DNA of 64,000 bases from Alphaproteobacteria bacterium. GTDB lineage: Bacteria > Pseudomonadota > Alphaproteobacteria > GCA-016699305. Each line of letters opens with the position of its first letter. Position 1 is the stretch's first letter. The translations under genes and the position numbers were made by a program. The notes beneath the pieces are model-generated. The model worked only from the letters and a program-made list of their open reading frames with translations, made no database searches and was not told the origin of the DNA. The DNA is taken from the NCBI GenBank assembly GCA_016699305.1, contig CP064970.1, forward strand, positions 1,364,001 to 1,428,000. Reading direction: 5' to 3'. Shown piece after piece: positions 32,212 through 41,727 of this stretch.

Positions 32212-33342
32212 ATGGCGCAACAAGAACCCCGCATGCCTACATCCCCCGCCGATACAAGCGCAGCTCCGGATATCTATGATGTGTTTACCTCTGTCTATGA
32301 GGATCTTTGTCAGGAAAGACGCCTCGACCAAATCACGCCCGATCGGGTCTGCGCCATAAGGGCCGTCAGTGGTGATGAAGATCCTTTTTGGCGCAAGCAG
32401 GCCCTTACGGCGATGGGGTGGGTTGCCGAAAAATTGCCCGGCCTTGTGGGGGAAAACTGGCCCATACATGCGGCATGGGCGGTGATGAATGATCCGATGT
32501 ATAGTGTTCGCAAATCGGCGTGGGCGGTATTTGCCCCTGTTTTGTGTGCTGTTCCGCAGCAGGCGGTGGAGGATGTTCTGCCGCTCTGCTCGCATGAATC
32601 ATTGCGCGAACATGTTTCGGCGTTCTGGGTCTTGGGTTCCATCTTGGAGTCTCGTCCCGAAATCTGCGTCTCGAATGCCGCCCTTCGTCAGATAATCGGC
32701 GTCAGCCCTGACGACGGGGATCAAGTTGTGTATGCCTCCGCAAAAAGGATGGGGGTGTTTTGTAAAACCTATGATGATCTTCATAGGGAGAACGAACCAA
32801 ACCAGATCACACCGGATCAAATATCTACCATCGCGGCTGTGGTTCAACACCCGGATCCTTTCTGGCGAGAGCGCGCGGCTAACGCGATGGGACTGGTTGC
32901 GCAGGAATTGCCTAGCCTTACGGAAGAAAGCTGGCCCATTTCAATGGCCATGTTAGCAATGAACGATCCCGACCTAAATGTTCGCAAGATGGCAAGGAAA
33001 GCACTTGTGCCTGTTTTGGCGGGTGTGCCGTGGAAGAGGCGGACGGCGCAGCGGACTCTGGATGCTGTCATGCCATTCTTCTCCGATGAATCTCCGGATA
33101 AACGCGTTTTGGCGTACGGGGTTTTGGGCGTTATCTTGGGTTCTGTCCCCCAAATCTCCCCTTCGAACAGCTTACCCATTCATTCTATAATTGGGGCCGG
33201 TTTAGCCGATGACCTCTGCTCGGTACGTGAAGCTGCGGAATTATTGGAATACAACCTACAAGAATCGATGCGATCCGCAAAATCGCCATCGTATCCCTGC
33301 GGCTCCCGAAACCCATCTCCTTACGGGCCCTTATTTCGATAA
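32212..33342 (+). CDS. HEAT-like repeat protein with internal duplication
   Basis: A 376-residue soluble protein made of two copies of a ~165-residue unit. Each has QITPD, DPFWR, NAMG (or TAMG) WVAEKLP-like, a NWPI/SWPI turn and AMNDP..VRK, then PVLAGVP. The helix-pair rhythm suits an alpha-solenoid that binds protein. AAGGAG lies 8 bp before the ATG. No enzymatic motif is seen. It follows the cassette remnant and is probably accessory. Confidence 0.75.
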   Translation: MAQQEPRMPTSPADTSAAPDIYDVFTSVYEDLCQERRLDQITPDRVCAIRAVSGDEDPFWRKQALTAMGWVAEKLPGLVGENWPIHAAWAVMNDPMYSVRKSAWAVFAPVLCAVPQQAVEDVLPLCSHESLREHVSAFWVLGSILESRPEICVSNAALRQIIGVSPDDGDQVVYASAKRMGVFCKTYDDLHRENEPNQITPDQISTIAAVVQHPDPFWRERAANAMGLVAQELPSLTEESWPISMAMLAMNDPDLNVRKMARKALVPVLAGVPWKRRTAQRTLDAVMPFFSDESPDKRVLAYGVLGVILGSVPQISPSNSLPIHSIIGAGLADDLCSVREAAELLEYNLQESMRSAKSPSYPCGSRNPSPYGPLFR

Positions 33343-33359
33343 GGCCTGTCAGGCTTTTT

Positions 33360-33878
33360 CTATTCCTTGATCTGCGCGATTTTCAAACGCCGCGCCCGGG
33401 TCAGGATGGTTTCTTCCAGCTTGGCGGCGGTCTCGGTGCCGGGGGTGGTGTCGGCCCATTGGCCGTCCGCCTCGCGCTTTTGCCGGAACACCGTGACCTT
33501 CAGCCCGTCGGCGCGCAGCTCGCGGCTGAGGATATAGACGCTGACCTTGACCCGCTCATCGGGGGCCTGGGCGGTGACATACCAATCGGTCAAGATGACG
33601 CCGCCAAAGGGATCGGCGGAAGCCAAAGGCATGAAGGACAATGTGTCCAAACTGGCGCGCCACAAATAGCCGTTGACCCCGATGCCCGAACCTTGGTCCT
33701 GCGCTTTGCGGTCGGTGCCGAATAAGGTGAAGCCACCCTCTTCGCTGACCACGCTGCCGTATTTTTTATAGTCCTCGGCCTGCTTGTCGGGATAGCTGGA
33801 TTCGCCGCCCAACCCGCCGCATGCGGCCAGGGTCAGGCCCGCCAGGACAAAAATCAATGAAAGATAAAGAGTTTTCAT
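33360..33878 (-). CDS. DUF3576 lipoprotein
   Basis: A 172-residue outer-membrane or periplasmic lipoprotein with a type II signal ending LTLAACGG. The mature part holds the family region GIGVNGYLWRASLDTLSFMPLASADPFGGVILTDWY. DUF3576 is widespread in alphaproteobacteria and of unknown role, possibly linked to outer-membrane biogenesis. ATG 33878 is chosen because it begins the signal peptide; the longer frame adds 24 unlikely residues. Confidence 0.9.
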   Translation of the reverse strand: MKTLYLSLIFVLAGLTLAACGGLGGESSYPDKQAEDYKKYGSVVSEEGGFTLFGTDRKAQDQGSGIGVNGYLWRASLDTLSFMPLASADPFGGVILTDWYVTAQAPDERVKVSVYILSRELRADGLKVTVFRQKREADGQWADTTPGTETAAKLEETILTRARRLKIAQIKE

Positions 33879-34118
33879 GGGACGTCCGATTCTGGTCCGA
33901 TTTGTTCTTTTACAGCAGAAAAACCAGGGCCTTGCAAGGATGTTCGGCATGAAACCATGTCACGCCATCTGTTGTTGATTTGCCACATGCTGTGACGATC
34001 CCAGGCGGAAGAGCATTTAAAACTTGAACTTTGGTCCAGGATTCCCAAAATGAACCTTGCGTCCAGGGCTCAGCCCCGCATGGACACAGTGACTTTGATC
34101 CAGCAGCAAACGGAGAGC

Positions 34119-35417
34119 ATGCACATGCGTAAGATCCTTTTGGCTACAACAGCCCTCGTGGGCGTGGCCTTATACGGCGGCACCGCCGCCGCGCAGCAGC
34201 AGGGGCTGCAGGTGACCATGGGTGGTTACACGGAATTCCGCGCCGGATTCTTCGATGAATCCCGCCGGGCGACCAGTGGCACTCTCGTGAATGGCACCTC
34301 GCTGAACCCTCCCTACGCCCCCGGTGACGCCGTTCGCTACACGCGTGGCGGTACGGATTTCGACACCGAGTGGAAGCTCAATGTCGATGCTAAGGGCAAG
34401 TCGGCCGAATACAACGTCGAATACGGCGCGCATGTCGACCTGACCAACACCCCGTCGGCCACAGCCTTCAACAGCTTTGTCGCTCAAAACGGCACCATGG
34501 TCCACACCGACCAGGCTTATGTCTGGGTTTCGGGCAAGTGGGGCAAGGCTCTGATGGGTGATGAGCATGGCGCCAGCGACTTGTTCGTCACGGCTCCCAC
34601 CGTCGGCACCGGCCAGACCGGCAACGGCGCGGTGTACACCAACTACCTGAACCCCGGTACGGTGTTTGCCATCTCTCCCAGCTACATTGACTCGGACGAG
34701 AACTCCACCAAGATCACCTACTACACCCCCAAGCTGGGCAACGACCAGCACAAGGTGCAGTTTGGTGCCAGCTATGCGCCCAACGCCTTTAACCGGGGCC
34801 AGCAGGTTTCGGTCTTCCGTAACCAGATCACCAATGGCAGCGGCAGCTCGCTGTTGCTCTCAGGTCCCGCTGGTGCGGTTCCTTACGAGAACATGTTGGA
34901 ATTCGGTGGCAAGTATGAAGGCCAGTGGAGCAAGGTTGGCGTCTTGGCCAGCTTCCAGGTCATTGCCGCGGATGACAACAACAAGTACACCCTCAATGGC
35001 GTGAACACGGCCCGTGACTTCGTGGGCTATGGCTTGGGCGCTCAGGCGACCTATGCCGGCTTCACCCTGGGCGGCAGCTGGTATGATCCCGGTCGTTATA
35101 TGACGATCGCTGGTCAGAACAAGGACCAGAGCTCATGGACCATTGGTGGTAAGTACGAGTATCAGAAGGCTGCGGTGGCTGTCAGCTACCTCAGCGGCGA
35201 AGGCTACGGCGGTGTGTTCCGCACCCTGCCGACCCCCGCCAACCCGCATGACAACTACGTCAAGAACTACCAGGCCGTGGGCGTGGGTGCTACCTACTCC
35301 TTGTTCCCGGGCTTCGTGACGGGTGTTGATGCTGTGTTCTTCGATCAAGACCACCGCGTCATCGGTCATGACAATGACGGTCATGTCGTCGTTCTGTCTC
35401 AGCGCGTGAACTTCTAA
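34119..35417 (+). CDS. Outer-membrane porin (Porin_4-like)
   Basis: A 432-residue porin with a signal peptide cleaved after GTAAAQ, alternating beta strands with many aromatic/Gly pairs, an N-terminal VTMGGYTEFRAGFF strand and the typical terminal aromatic residue (F in QRVNF) needed for BAM-dependent insertion. GGAG lies just before the ATG at 34119; ATG 34125 is equally plausible. Codon use is strongly biased, as in highly expressed genes. It is monocistronic, with a strong terminator at 35457. Confidence 0.92.
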   Translation: MHMRKILLATTALVGVALYGGTAAAQQQGLQVTMGGYTEFRAGFFDESRRATSGTLVNGTSLNPPYAPGDAVRYTRGGTDFDTEWKLNVDAKGKSAEYNVEYGAHVDLTNTPSATAFNSFVAQNGTMVHTDQAYVWVSGKWGKALMGDEHGASDLFVTAPTVGTGQTGNGAVYTNYLNPGTVFAISPSYIDSDENSTKITYYTPKLGNDQHKVQFGASYAPNAFNRGQQVSVFRNQITNGSGSSLLLSGPAGAVPYENMLEFGGKYEGQWSKVGVLASFQVIAADDNNKYTLNGVNTARDFVGYGLGAQATYAGFTLGGSWYDPGRYMTIAGQNKDQSSWTIGGKYEYQKAAVAVSYLSGEGYGGVFRTLPTPANPHDNYVKNYQAVGVGATYSLFPGFVTGVDAVFFDQDHRVIGHDNDGHVVVLSQRVNF

Positions 35418-35456
35418 CTGAAGCCCACGCTGTCTTAAAGACAGTACAAAAAACGG

Positions 35457-35486
35457 AAGGGCCGGTCCGAAAGGATCGGCCCTTTT
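35457..35486 (+). terminator. Intrinsic terminator after porin gene
   Basis: AAGGGCCGGTCC/GGATCGGCCCTT stem (one G-T pair) with a GAAA loop, followed by TTTTG. A smaller hairpin CTGTC/GACAG precedes it at 35430-35444. Confidence 0.88.
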
Positions 35487-35617
35487 GCTTGGGTTGATGG
35501 AAGGACGTCCTTCTTATATGACGCGCCATGCCGCTCCACACACCCCGCCGCTTACGCTGTCGCTGAACCGCAGACTCTTTTCTGAACCCCAGCGCCTTCG
35601 GCCAGGGCCGGAGATGG

Positions 35618-35637
35618 ACTCCCGCTTTCGCGGGAGT
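35618..35637. repeat. Dispersed palindromic (REP-like) element, copy 1
   Basis: ACTCCCGC-TTTC-GCGGGAGT inside the context GGACTCCCGC...GAGTGAC, the widespread GTCA..CCCGCGAAAGCGGG..TCCAT palindrome. The 35487-35900 stretch holds this and copy 2, and I see no gene there. Confidence 0.75.
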
Positions 35638-35708
35638 GACGCATAAAGAGAGCGGTGGTCACAACGAGCCATGCCATATCCATTTTAAAAACAGCATCTT
35701 AGCGAGTC

Positions 35709-35750
35709 ATGCCCGCCCCCGCCTTCGCGAGGGCAGGCTCCGGCGGGCAT
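35709..35750. repeat. Dispersed palindromic (REP-like) element, copy 2
   Basis: ATGCCCGCC/GGCGGGCAT outer stem with an inner GCGAGGGC hairpin, in the context GTCATGCCC...GGGCATCCATC. Confidence 0.7.
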
Positions 35751-35920
35751 CCATCACCTGACATTCACGCCTGTGCTGAATCGCAGAGTTTCCCTCTCAC
35801 AACGCCGGTGCTGCTTGATTGTCTCGGGGGGTGTTTCCAGGGGCCGATGAATTGAAAATATTTCTTTGCCTATAGTCACGATATACTCCCGTAACAGAAT
35901 TTGTGTTCGAGGAGAGCTGT

Positions 35921-36838
35921 GTGTTTTTAAAGAACGTGCCCGTAGGCGTTTCAGATGATGGGTATTTGACCAAAGATGGAACAAAACTGGTGGTGTACCG
36001 TACTGGCGAAGTAAAAAATGGCGACCGTGATATCCTACTTCATGCCGGGAGCTTGGAAGCCGCCCAAGATCGCTATTATGATTATATTTTTCATATGTAT
36101 AGGACCAATTGTGCGGATGTTTACTCATCCACTTCGGACTACATACATCGTGTCATGGATGGGCTGCATGAGAAACGCATATCCGCGTACCATATCAAAG
36201 CCCAGAACCCTTTATATGTGGCGGACACATGGGACGATGATCCTATTGGTAGCGGGGGATTGTCCATCTTGGGGCCATCTTGGCCGCATCTGTCACAGCC
36301 CATGAAGAGTTCATTTGAGAAAGCATTTCTCGGCTTTCGTAATCCCGTGTATGACGAGCATGTCTGCGGGTTGGAACGTAAGTCCATCAAATTTATGAGA
36401 AAACAAATTCAAGGTAATCCCACATACAAAGCGCTATTTGACGAGAGAATCGATTACATCACCAACTACCGCCACGATGACAAAGACGCCGCCCAAAATC
36501 GGGAAGTGGTCTGGATGTACATGACCCAGAATTTCCACACCTGTTGCCTAAAACACGGATTTGATAACCTTGTATATGAAAATACAAGCGAAGGTTCTCG
36601 GGGAGATCTGTCATTTGTGACGTTTCGTCCCGGGCAGTTGATTCCCACGGGCGAGTTCTATGCCTTTGCAGCCTCAATAGCCAGCCAGGCGATTGGTCAT
36701 GGGGATTGTGAATGGCAAAGAAACGCCCAAGGAAGGACGATCGGGATTAGATGGAATAAGGATCATTCGCCGTGGCAGCGACATGCTCCAGGCGTCCCGC
36801 ACCATCCTTCCCCTATTTCCCCTCCCCCGCGCCCTTGA
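35921..36838 (+). CDS. Hypothetical protein, possibly ADP-ribosyltransferase-like
   Basis: A 305-residue protein from GTG 35921, chosen because GAGGAGA lies 6 bp upstream. The N-terminal KLVVYRTGEV...ILLHAGSLEAAQDRYYDYI and the later GFDNLVYENTSEGSRGDLSFVTFRPGQLIP resemble the core strands of polyvalent ADP-ribosyltransferase-like toxins. This is a weak, by-eye match and no catalytic triad is assigned. The last ~16 residues are Pro/His-rich because the frame runs 26 bp into the antisense of the prfB end, suggesting the native C-terminus was lost. Confidence 0.6.
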   Translation: MFLKNVPVGVSDDGYLTKDGTKLVVYRTGEVKNGDRDILLHAGSLEAAQDRYYDYIFHMYRTNCADVYSSTSDYIHRVMDGLHEKRISAYHIKAQNPLYVADTWDDDPIGSGGLSILGPSWPHLSQPMKSSFEKAFLGFRNPVYDEHVCGLERKSIKFMRKQIQGNPTYKALFDERIDYITNYRHDDKDAAQNREVVWMYMTQNFHTCCLKHGFDNLVYENTSEGSRGDLSFVTFRPGQLIPTGEFYAFAASIASQAIGHGDCEWQRNAQGRTIGIRWNKDHSPWQRHAPGVPHHPSPISPPPRP

Positions 36839-37929
36839 TGCGGTGGGACAGAGCGGCTTGTAGGAAGGTGTCGATATCGCCGTCTAGGACGGCGGCGGTC
36901 GCGCTGGTTTCCACGCCGGTGCGCACGTCTTTGACCATTTGATAGGGCTGCAGCACATAAGAGCGGATTTGGTGGCCCCAGCCGATCTCGGTTTTCTCGG
37001 CATCGCGCGCGGCGTCCACGGCTTCGCGTTTGGCCAGCTCCAATTCATACAGGCGCGCTTGCAGCATCTTCATGACTTTGGCGCGGTTTTTGTGTTGTGA
37101 GCGTTCCTGCTGACATGCCACCACGATGCCCGTCGGCAAATGGGTGACGCGCACGGCGCTGTCGGTCTTATTCACATGCTGACCGCCCGCGCCCGAGGCG
37201 CGATAGGTGTCGATGCGCAGGTCTTTATCCAGAATCTCGATATCGATGGCCTCGTCCACCACGGGGCTGACGGCGACGCTGGCAAAGCTGGTATGGCGGC
37301 GCGCGTTCGAATCATACGGGCTGATGCGCACCAGACGATGCACCCCCGCCTCGGTCTTGAGCCAGCCATAGGCGTTGCGGCCCTTGACCTCGATGGTGGC
37401 CGATTTGATGCCGGCTTCTTCGCCGGGGCTTTCGTCCAACACGCTGACGGCGCATTTATGGTCTTCCGCCCAGCGCATATACATGCGCAGCAACATTTGC
37501 GCCCAGTCTTGCGCCTCGGTGCCGCCTGCACCGGCATTGACCTCTAGGTAACAATCGTTCGGGTCCGCCTCGCCCGAAAGCAGGCTTTCCAATTCGCGCT
37601 GAGCCACCTTTTTTTGCAGGTTCAGCAATTGGTTTTCCGCCTCGGCCTGAAGCGCGGCTTCGCCTTCGGCCTCGGCCAGGGCGATCATTTCCAGGCTATC
37701 GTGGAATTCCTGATCCAAGGCGCGATAGCCTTCCAAGGCTTCGGACAGACGGGTGCGTTCGCGCATCAAATCTTGCGCGCGGCGCGAATCGTCCCATAGA
37801 TGCGGGTCCTCGGCGGCGTCGTTCAGTTCAGCTAAGCGTTTTTGTGAGCGATCCCAGTCAAAGAGACCTCCTTAGCAGCTCAAGCGAAGCGCGGATGGCG
37901 CTATCGGCTGCTTCAAGTTCGGCGCGCAT
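36813..37929 (-). CDS. prfB: Peptide chain release factor 2, with programmed +1 frameshift
   Basis: RF2 ends translation at UGA and UAA. A 23-codon first frame (ATG 37929, MRAELEAADSAIRASLELLRRSL) ends in an in-frame TGA at 37858-37860. Skipping one base continues as DWDRSQKRLAELNDAAEDP and onward to 36815, giving ~371 residues. The SPF-type anticodon region is SPYDSNARRHTSF and the GGQ loop is ASGAGGQHVNKTDSAVRVTHLPTG. Both frames plus the recoding signal show the gene is intact; annotating only from 37769 would miss about 54 residues. It converges on the gene at 35921. Confidence 0.95.
37857..37873 (-). promoter_or_regulatory. prfB programmed frameshift signal
   Basis: On the minus strand the order is AGGAGG, TCT, CTT TGA C: a Shine-Dalgarno-like hexamer 3 bases before the slippery CTT and an in-frame UGA, as in other prfB genes. 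RF2 shortage favours the shift, giving autoregulation. Confidence 0.93.
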
Positions 37930-38134
37930 AGGCGGTTTTCCCCCGGAAAAAATTCCAAGGCCCCAGTTTTCCCTATTCCGCCGCGCGGCGCAAGCTTGCG
38001 CCACGCAATTGTGCACGGCCATAAATCGCTTTGACCGAGGCGACCAAGGGATTGAATGTTGCAAATATAAAACGTCCTTGCGTGTTCTAGCTTGCGACGG
38101 GTACTAAAAAGACCCAAGTAAGAAAGGACCACGG

Positions 38135-38932
38135 ATGAGTAAGGCTCAGGAAGAAAGCGCGCGCGCCAGCTTGGCCGCTAGATTGGCTCAGGGTGCCATG
38201 CGCGGCGATCTAGACGCGATCAGAACCCTTCGGCAGCTTGACGTGCCGATGGTGCAGCCTTGTCATATCGTCGGCAAAGTCGCCGCGTTTCTTTCTCTCG
38301 GCCACACGGCCCAAGGGTTCCATCTACCGCCTCGAGACGCCATGCAAGATGTGCTGCGCGAGGCCTCCATCGGCACGCCGTTGCATCACGCGATCACTTC
38401 GGCCCAAGTCTGGATCAAGGCTGCCGCGCCGCGTTCTCGTGCGGCCTCCTCATCAAAGATTGTCCGATTGGCGGATTATCGCGCACTCTCTGCTGCGCAA
38501 GACACGTTTCGGGACAATATGGCGCAGGTCGTGATCCGTGCCCTTTCAGAAAAGGGCCATGACACGCGCCCTCTGGAAAGAGCCGTGATAGAGGGTACGG
38601 AAAGGCAGTTGTTCTTGGAGTCCGTGTGCGACGAAACCAAAAAACGGCAGATCGGATTCAATGCCAATATCCAAGCCCTACGAATCCAACACGCCAAGCA
38701 GATCATGGACGGATACGTCACGTGCAAAGTAGTCCCGTATGAGACTATGCAGGGCCAAGCCGCGCAGCTTCGCTTACGGCAAGAACAAGAAGCCAAATAT
38801 ATGTGTCAAGACATGACGAGCAGGCAATTGAGGCTGGAAGAGTCGTTCATCGCTCAACGACAAAAACAGGGTATCCCGCTCTCCCCCAATCAAAGACAGA
38901 TTTCGGCCACGCGCTCGGATTTGCGGCTGTAG
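38135..38932 (+). CDS. Hypothetical protein, 265 aa
   Basis: A soluble, helical, Gln/Arg-rich protein with an AAAGGA site before the ATG. The C-terminal third (RLRQEQEAKYMCQDMTSRQLRLEESFIAQRQKQG) looks like a coiled coil. No family is recognised. It is divergent from prfB and convergent with murJ, and occupies a junction between two housekeeping genes. Confidence 0.65.
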   Translation: MSKAQEESARASLAARLAQGAMRGDLDAIRTLRQLDVPMVQPCHIVGKVAAFLSLGHTAQGFHLPPRDAMQDVLREASIGTPLHHAITSAQVWIKAAAPRSRAASSSKIVRLADYRALSAAQDTFRDNMAQVVIRALSEKGHDTRPLERAVIEGTERQLFLESVCDETKKRQIGFNANIQALRIQHAKQIMDGYVTCKVVPYETMQGQAAQLRLRQEQEAKYMCQDMTSRQLRLEESFIAQRQKQGIPLSPNQRQISATRSDLRL

Positions 38933-38951
38933 ATTGGGAGTTTAAGGAGCC

Positions 38952-40499
38952 TCAACGCTTTCTCCATCGCCGCAAATCGGCCAGGCTGAACGCGCCCGCG
39001 CGCCATGTGATCAGCAGATAGGTCGCGCCGCCTGCGGCCAGCAAGGCGGTTAAGATGGCAGCTTGGACCAGTAAGCCACTTGACGGTAACAAGAAAGGCC
39101 GCGCGCCGCATGCCGCGCCATAGACCAGCCCTGACATGACAAACGTGGCAGCCGTCAGCACCACGCCGTTTTTCCGCAAACGCGCATCGGGACGTAGCCA
39201 GCCTCGGCCCCAGACGCGATGGGCCAACAGCCCCGCATTCAGCCAAGCTGCCAGGCTAGAGGCCAGGGCGATGCCCACATGCTGCAATACCGGCAACAGC
39301 AAGGCGGCCAAGACCATATTGGCCACCACGGCGAACAAGGCGCAGCGCACCGGTAGGCGCGTGTCTTGCCGCGCGAAGGCGTTGGCGGCCAGCAAGCGCA
39401 CCAACACGGCGGCGGGCATGCCCAGCGCATAGGCGGCCAGCGCCGCCGAGGTGGCGGCGGTGTCGGCGGCGGTAAAGGCTCCGCGCTCGAATAAAACGCG
39501 CACGATCGGTTCGGCCGCCGCGATCAACCCGCCGGCGGCGGGCAAGGCCAGAAACAAAGAGGCCTCCATGCCGCGATTGGCCAGATGGCTGGCGGCGTGT
39601 TCGTCGCCACGGGCCAGATGTCCAGACAACAGGGGCAGCATGGCCGTGCCGGCGGCAATGCCGATGACGCCCATCGGCAATTGCGCCAAACGATCCGCGT
39701 AATACAGCGCCGAGACGATGCCCGCAGGCAGCAACGACGCCAGAATGGTCGAGACCAGGACATTGATCTGGATGGCGCCCGCTCCCAAGGCGCTGGGTGC
39801 GATTTGCTTGGCCAGATGCCGCAGGCGCGGAGTCCAGCGCGGCCAGGACCAGCGAAAGGACAGCTTCAAACGCCACACCACCCATAACAGCCAGGCCAGT
39901 TGCACCGCGCCCGACGCGGTCAGCCCGCATGTCAGCCACAATTCGGGCGCGCCGCCCAGGAGGATGGCCCCCAGAACCGCCAGGATCATGCAGATATTGA
40001 ACAAAATAGGCGCGATGGCAGGCGCGGCGAAACGTCCATGCGCGTTCAGCACGCCGCTGAGCAGCGCTACCAGGGAAATTAACACCAGATAGGGAAAGGC
40101 GATCCGGCCCAGCGATACGGACAGGGCGAAACGGTCGGCCTCATCCGCAAATCCCGGCGCGATCACGCGGATCACCCAGGGCATGAAAAGAACCATGAGG
40201 ACACTAAAGATCGTCAATACCAGGATCATCGCGCCCCAGACCTCTGTGATGAAGCTGCGTGCCGACTCTTCGCCCTGTCGCGCTCGTTCAGCGGTATAAA
40301 GCGGCACAAAGGCCGTGTTGAACGCGCCCTCGGCGAACAAGCTGCGGAACAGATTGGGCAGACGCTGCGCCACCACCACCGCATCGGCCACCGGCCCCGC
40401 GCCCAGTAGGCTTGCGGTCAACATATCGCGCACGAATCCCGCCACACGACTGGCCAATGTCAGTCCACCGATGGTGGAAAAGGCGCGGATGAAGCTCAT
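38952..40499 (-). CDS. murJ: Lipid II flippase MurJ
   Basis: Inner-membrane MOP-superfamily transporter that flips lipid II for peptidoglycan synthesis. The 515-residue protein has about 14 membrane segments. The N-terminal TIGGLTLASRVAGFVRDMLTASLLGAGPVADAVVVAQRLPNLFRSLFAEGAFNTAFVPLY is the family signature with its functional Arg and Asp residues. Length and start match the family. It is alone in its transcription unit. Confidence 0.96.
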   Translation of the reverse strand: MSFIRAFSTIGGLTLASRVAGFVRDMLTASLLGAGPVADAVVVAQRLPNLFRSLFAEGAFNTAFVPLYTAERARQGEESARSFITEVWGAMILVLTIFSVLMVLFMPWVIRVIAPGFADEADRFALSVSLGRIAFPYLVLISLVALLSGVLNAHGRFAAPAIAPILFNICMILAVLGAILLGGAPELWLTCGLTASGAVQLAWLLWVVWRLKLSFRWSWPRWTPRLRHLAKQIAPSALGAGAIQINVLVSTILASLLPAGIVSALYYADRLAQLPMGVIGIAAGTAMLPLLSGHLARGDEHAASHLANRGMEASLFLALPAAGGLIAAAEPIVRVLFERGAFTAADTAATSAALAAYALGMPAAVLVRLLAANAFARQDTRLPVRCALFAVVANMVLAALLLPVLQHVGIALASSLAAWLNAGLLAHRVWGRGWLRPDARLRKNGVVLTAATFVMSGLVYGAACGARPFLLPSSGLLVQAAILTALLAAGGATYLLITWRAGAFSLADLRRWRKR

Positions 40500-40718
40500 G
40501 AGGATCCCTTAGAGGCGGCTTGGTTGGCTCTCGTGCAAAAGATATAGCCGATGAAGCCGGTGTCTTCACGATATTCCGTTTCTAAGCTTATAGATTCGCA
40601 ATTCCATGCCTCATCACCGGCTATTCAGATCAAGCGCGAAGGACAGGTGATAGATGCCCGTCTGCGTGGGACTGACTCATGACGGGGGTATGTGGGAAAG
40701 AATCTCTTCGTTGTGAAA

Positions 40719-40756
40719 GTCACCCTCGCGAACGCGAAAGTGAGGGGCCATCATCC
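40719..40756. repeat. Dispersed palindromic (REP-like) element, copy 3
   Basis: GTCACCCTCGCGAACGCGAAAG...GGCCATC, similar to the reverse complement of copy 1. It lies between the DUF6647-like gene and murJ. Confidence 0.6.
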
Positions 40757-41341
40757 CCTTGGCTGATACTGCGAATGCGTGCCGCGACTGCCCATGCTGC
40801 CATAGCCTTGGTCGTTGTCCTCGCCCAGCTCGACGCTGGTGCTGGCGACAGTGCTGTCATCGTTGCAGCGAGACATGGTGGCGATCCAGCCTTGCGACAC
40901 GGCCGGGGGTTTTCCGGCTTCCGCCAGCCAACGGTTTTGCAGCGTGTAGGCTTCGGCCTCTTTCGCGCTTGGGCAGGTATATTTCTTGCCGGAATAGAGC
41001 TGGGCGTGATGCACCAATTCATGCACCAGGAAGCTGACGGCGTAATGCGAACGGGGATCCCATAACCGGTCGTCGATCACCACCGTGCCGGGGATATAAG
41101 CCCCGCGTGTGCGGGATAATTGAGGTTCAGAGATACGCAGTAGGCTTGAAAACAGGCGATGATCCTTTACGACGCGCGGCACGACCGGCGCATTCACTCC
41201 CGTGCGCGCGGATACCCATTGCATCAGTTGCGAGACCGTTTGCGTATCCATCATCGATCCGGGATCGATGGCGGCCTTTGCGTTCGAAGCCGCGCCCAGC
41301 AAAGCGGCCACAACCGAAGTCAGGATCAGAAGACGACGCAT
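40751..41341 (-). CDS. Exported HExxH protein (DUF6647-like)
   Basis: 196 residues with a signal peptide (1-23, cleavage after AKA). HELVHHAQ at 107-114 is a zinc-peptidase-type HExxH motif, followed by KEAEAYTLQNRWL (E128/E130), a plausible third ligand. The arrangement matches secreted DUF6647-type proteins. The last ~30 residues are low-complexity. The function is unknown; a periplasmic peptidase is possible. A REP-like element overlaps its 3' end. Confidence 0.8.
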   Translation of the reverse strand: MRRLLILTSVVAALLGAASNAKAAIDPGSMMDTQTVSQLMQWVSARTGVNAPVVPRVVKDHRLFSSLLRISEPQLSRTRGAYIPGTVVIDDRLWDPRSHYAVSFLVHELVHHAQLYSGKKYTCPSAKEAEAYTLQNRWLAEAGKPPAVSQGWIATMSRCNDDSTVASTSVELGEDNDQGYGSMGSRGTHSQYQPRG

Positions 41342-41727
41342 CAGGATGTTCCGGCTCTTGTATTGATCAGATATAAGAAAGATACGATTAAATAATGAAT
41401 AGAGGATTAAGCGCCATTTCGCGACGATTTATCTAAAATTTTATTGATTCAGAATACAATAAGTAATATATATAACTATATAATTTGGTTAATAATGCGT
41501 TTAATATGATATACTGAGAACTATATACTATAGACCAATACATCATATCGATTACGAATATTACATCATATGGAGCATGTCTTTTGTTAACGATCGAGTG
41601 GAGCGATGTGGGCGCATAACAAGCAGCTATATGAAAAATAATGGTTCTTATCCCCATCCCGGCGCGCGCTTGGCCGATGACGAGGCGCATGAACTTTCCT
41701 TTCACCTGACGATGAGGAGCTTTCCAT
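41342..41727. other. AT-rich intergenic stretch
   Basis: About 390 bp without a supported gene. 41380-41570 is strikingly AT-rich (runs of TA steps) and may hold promoters for both flanking genes. A short frame from 41577 overlaps the next gene and has no support. GAGGAG at 41712-41718 serves the ATG at 41728. Confidence 0.6.
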
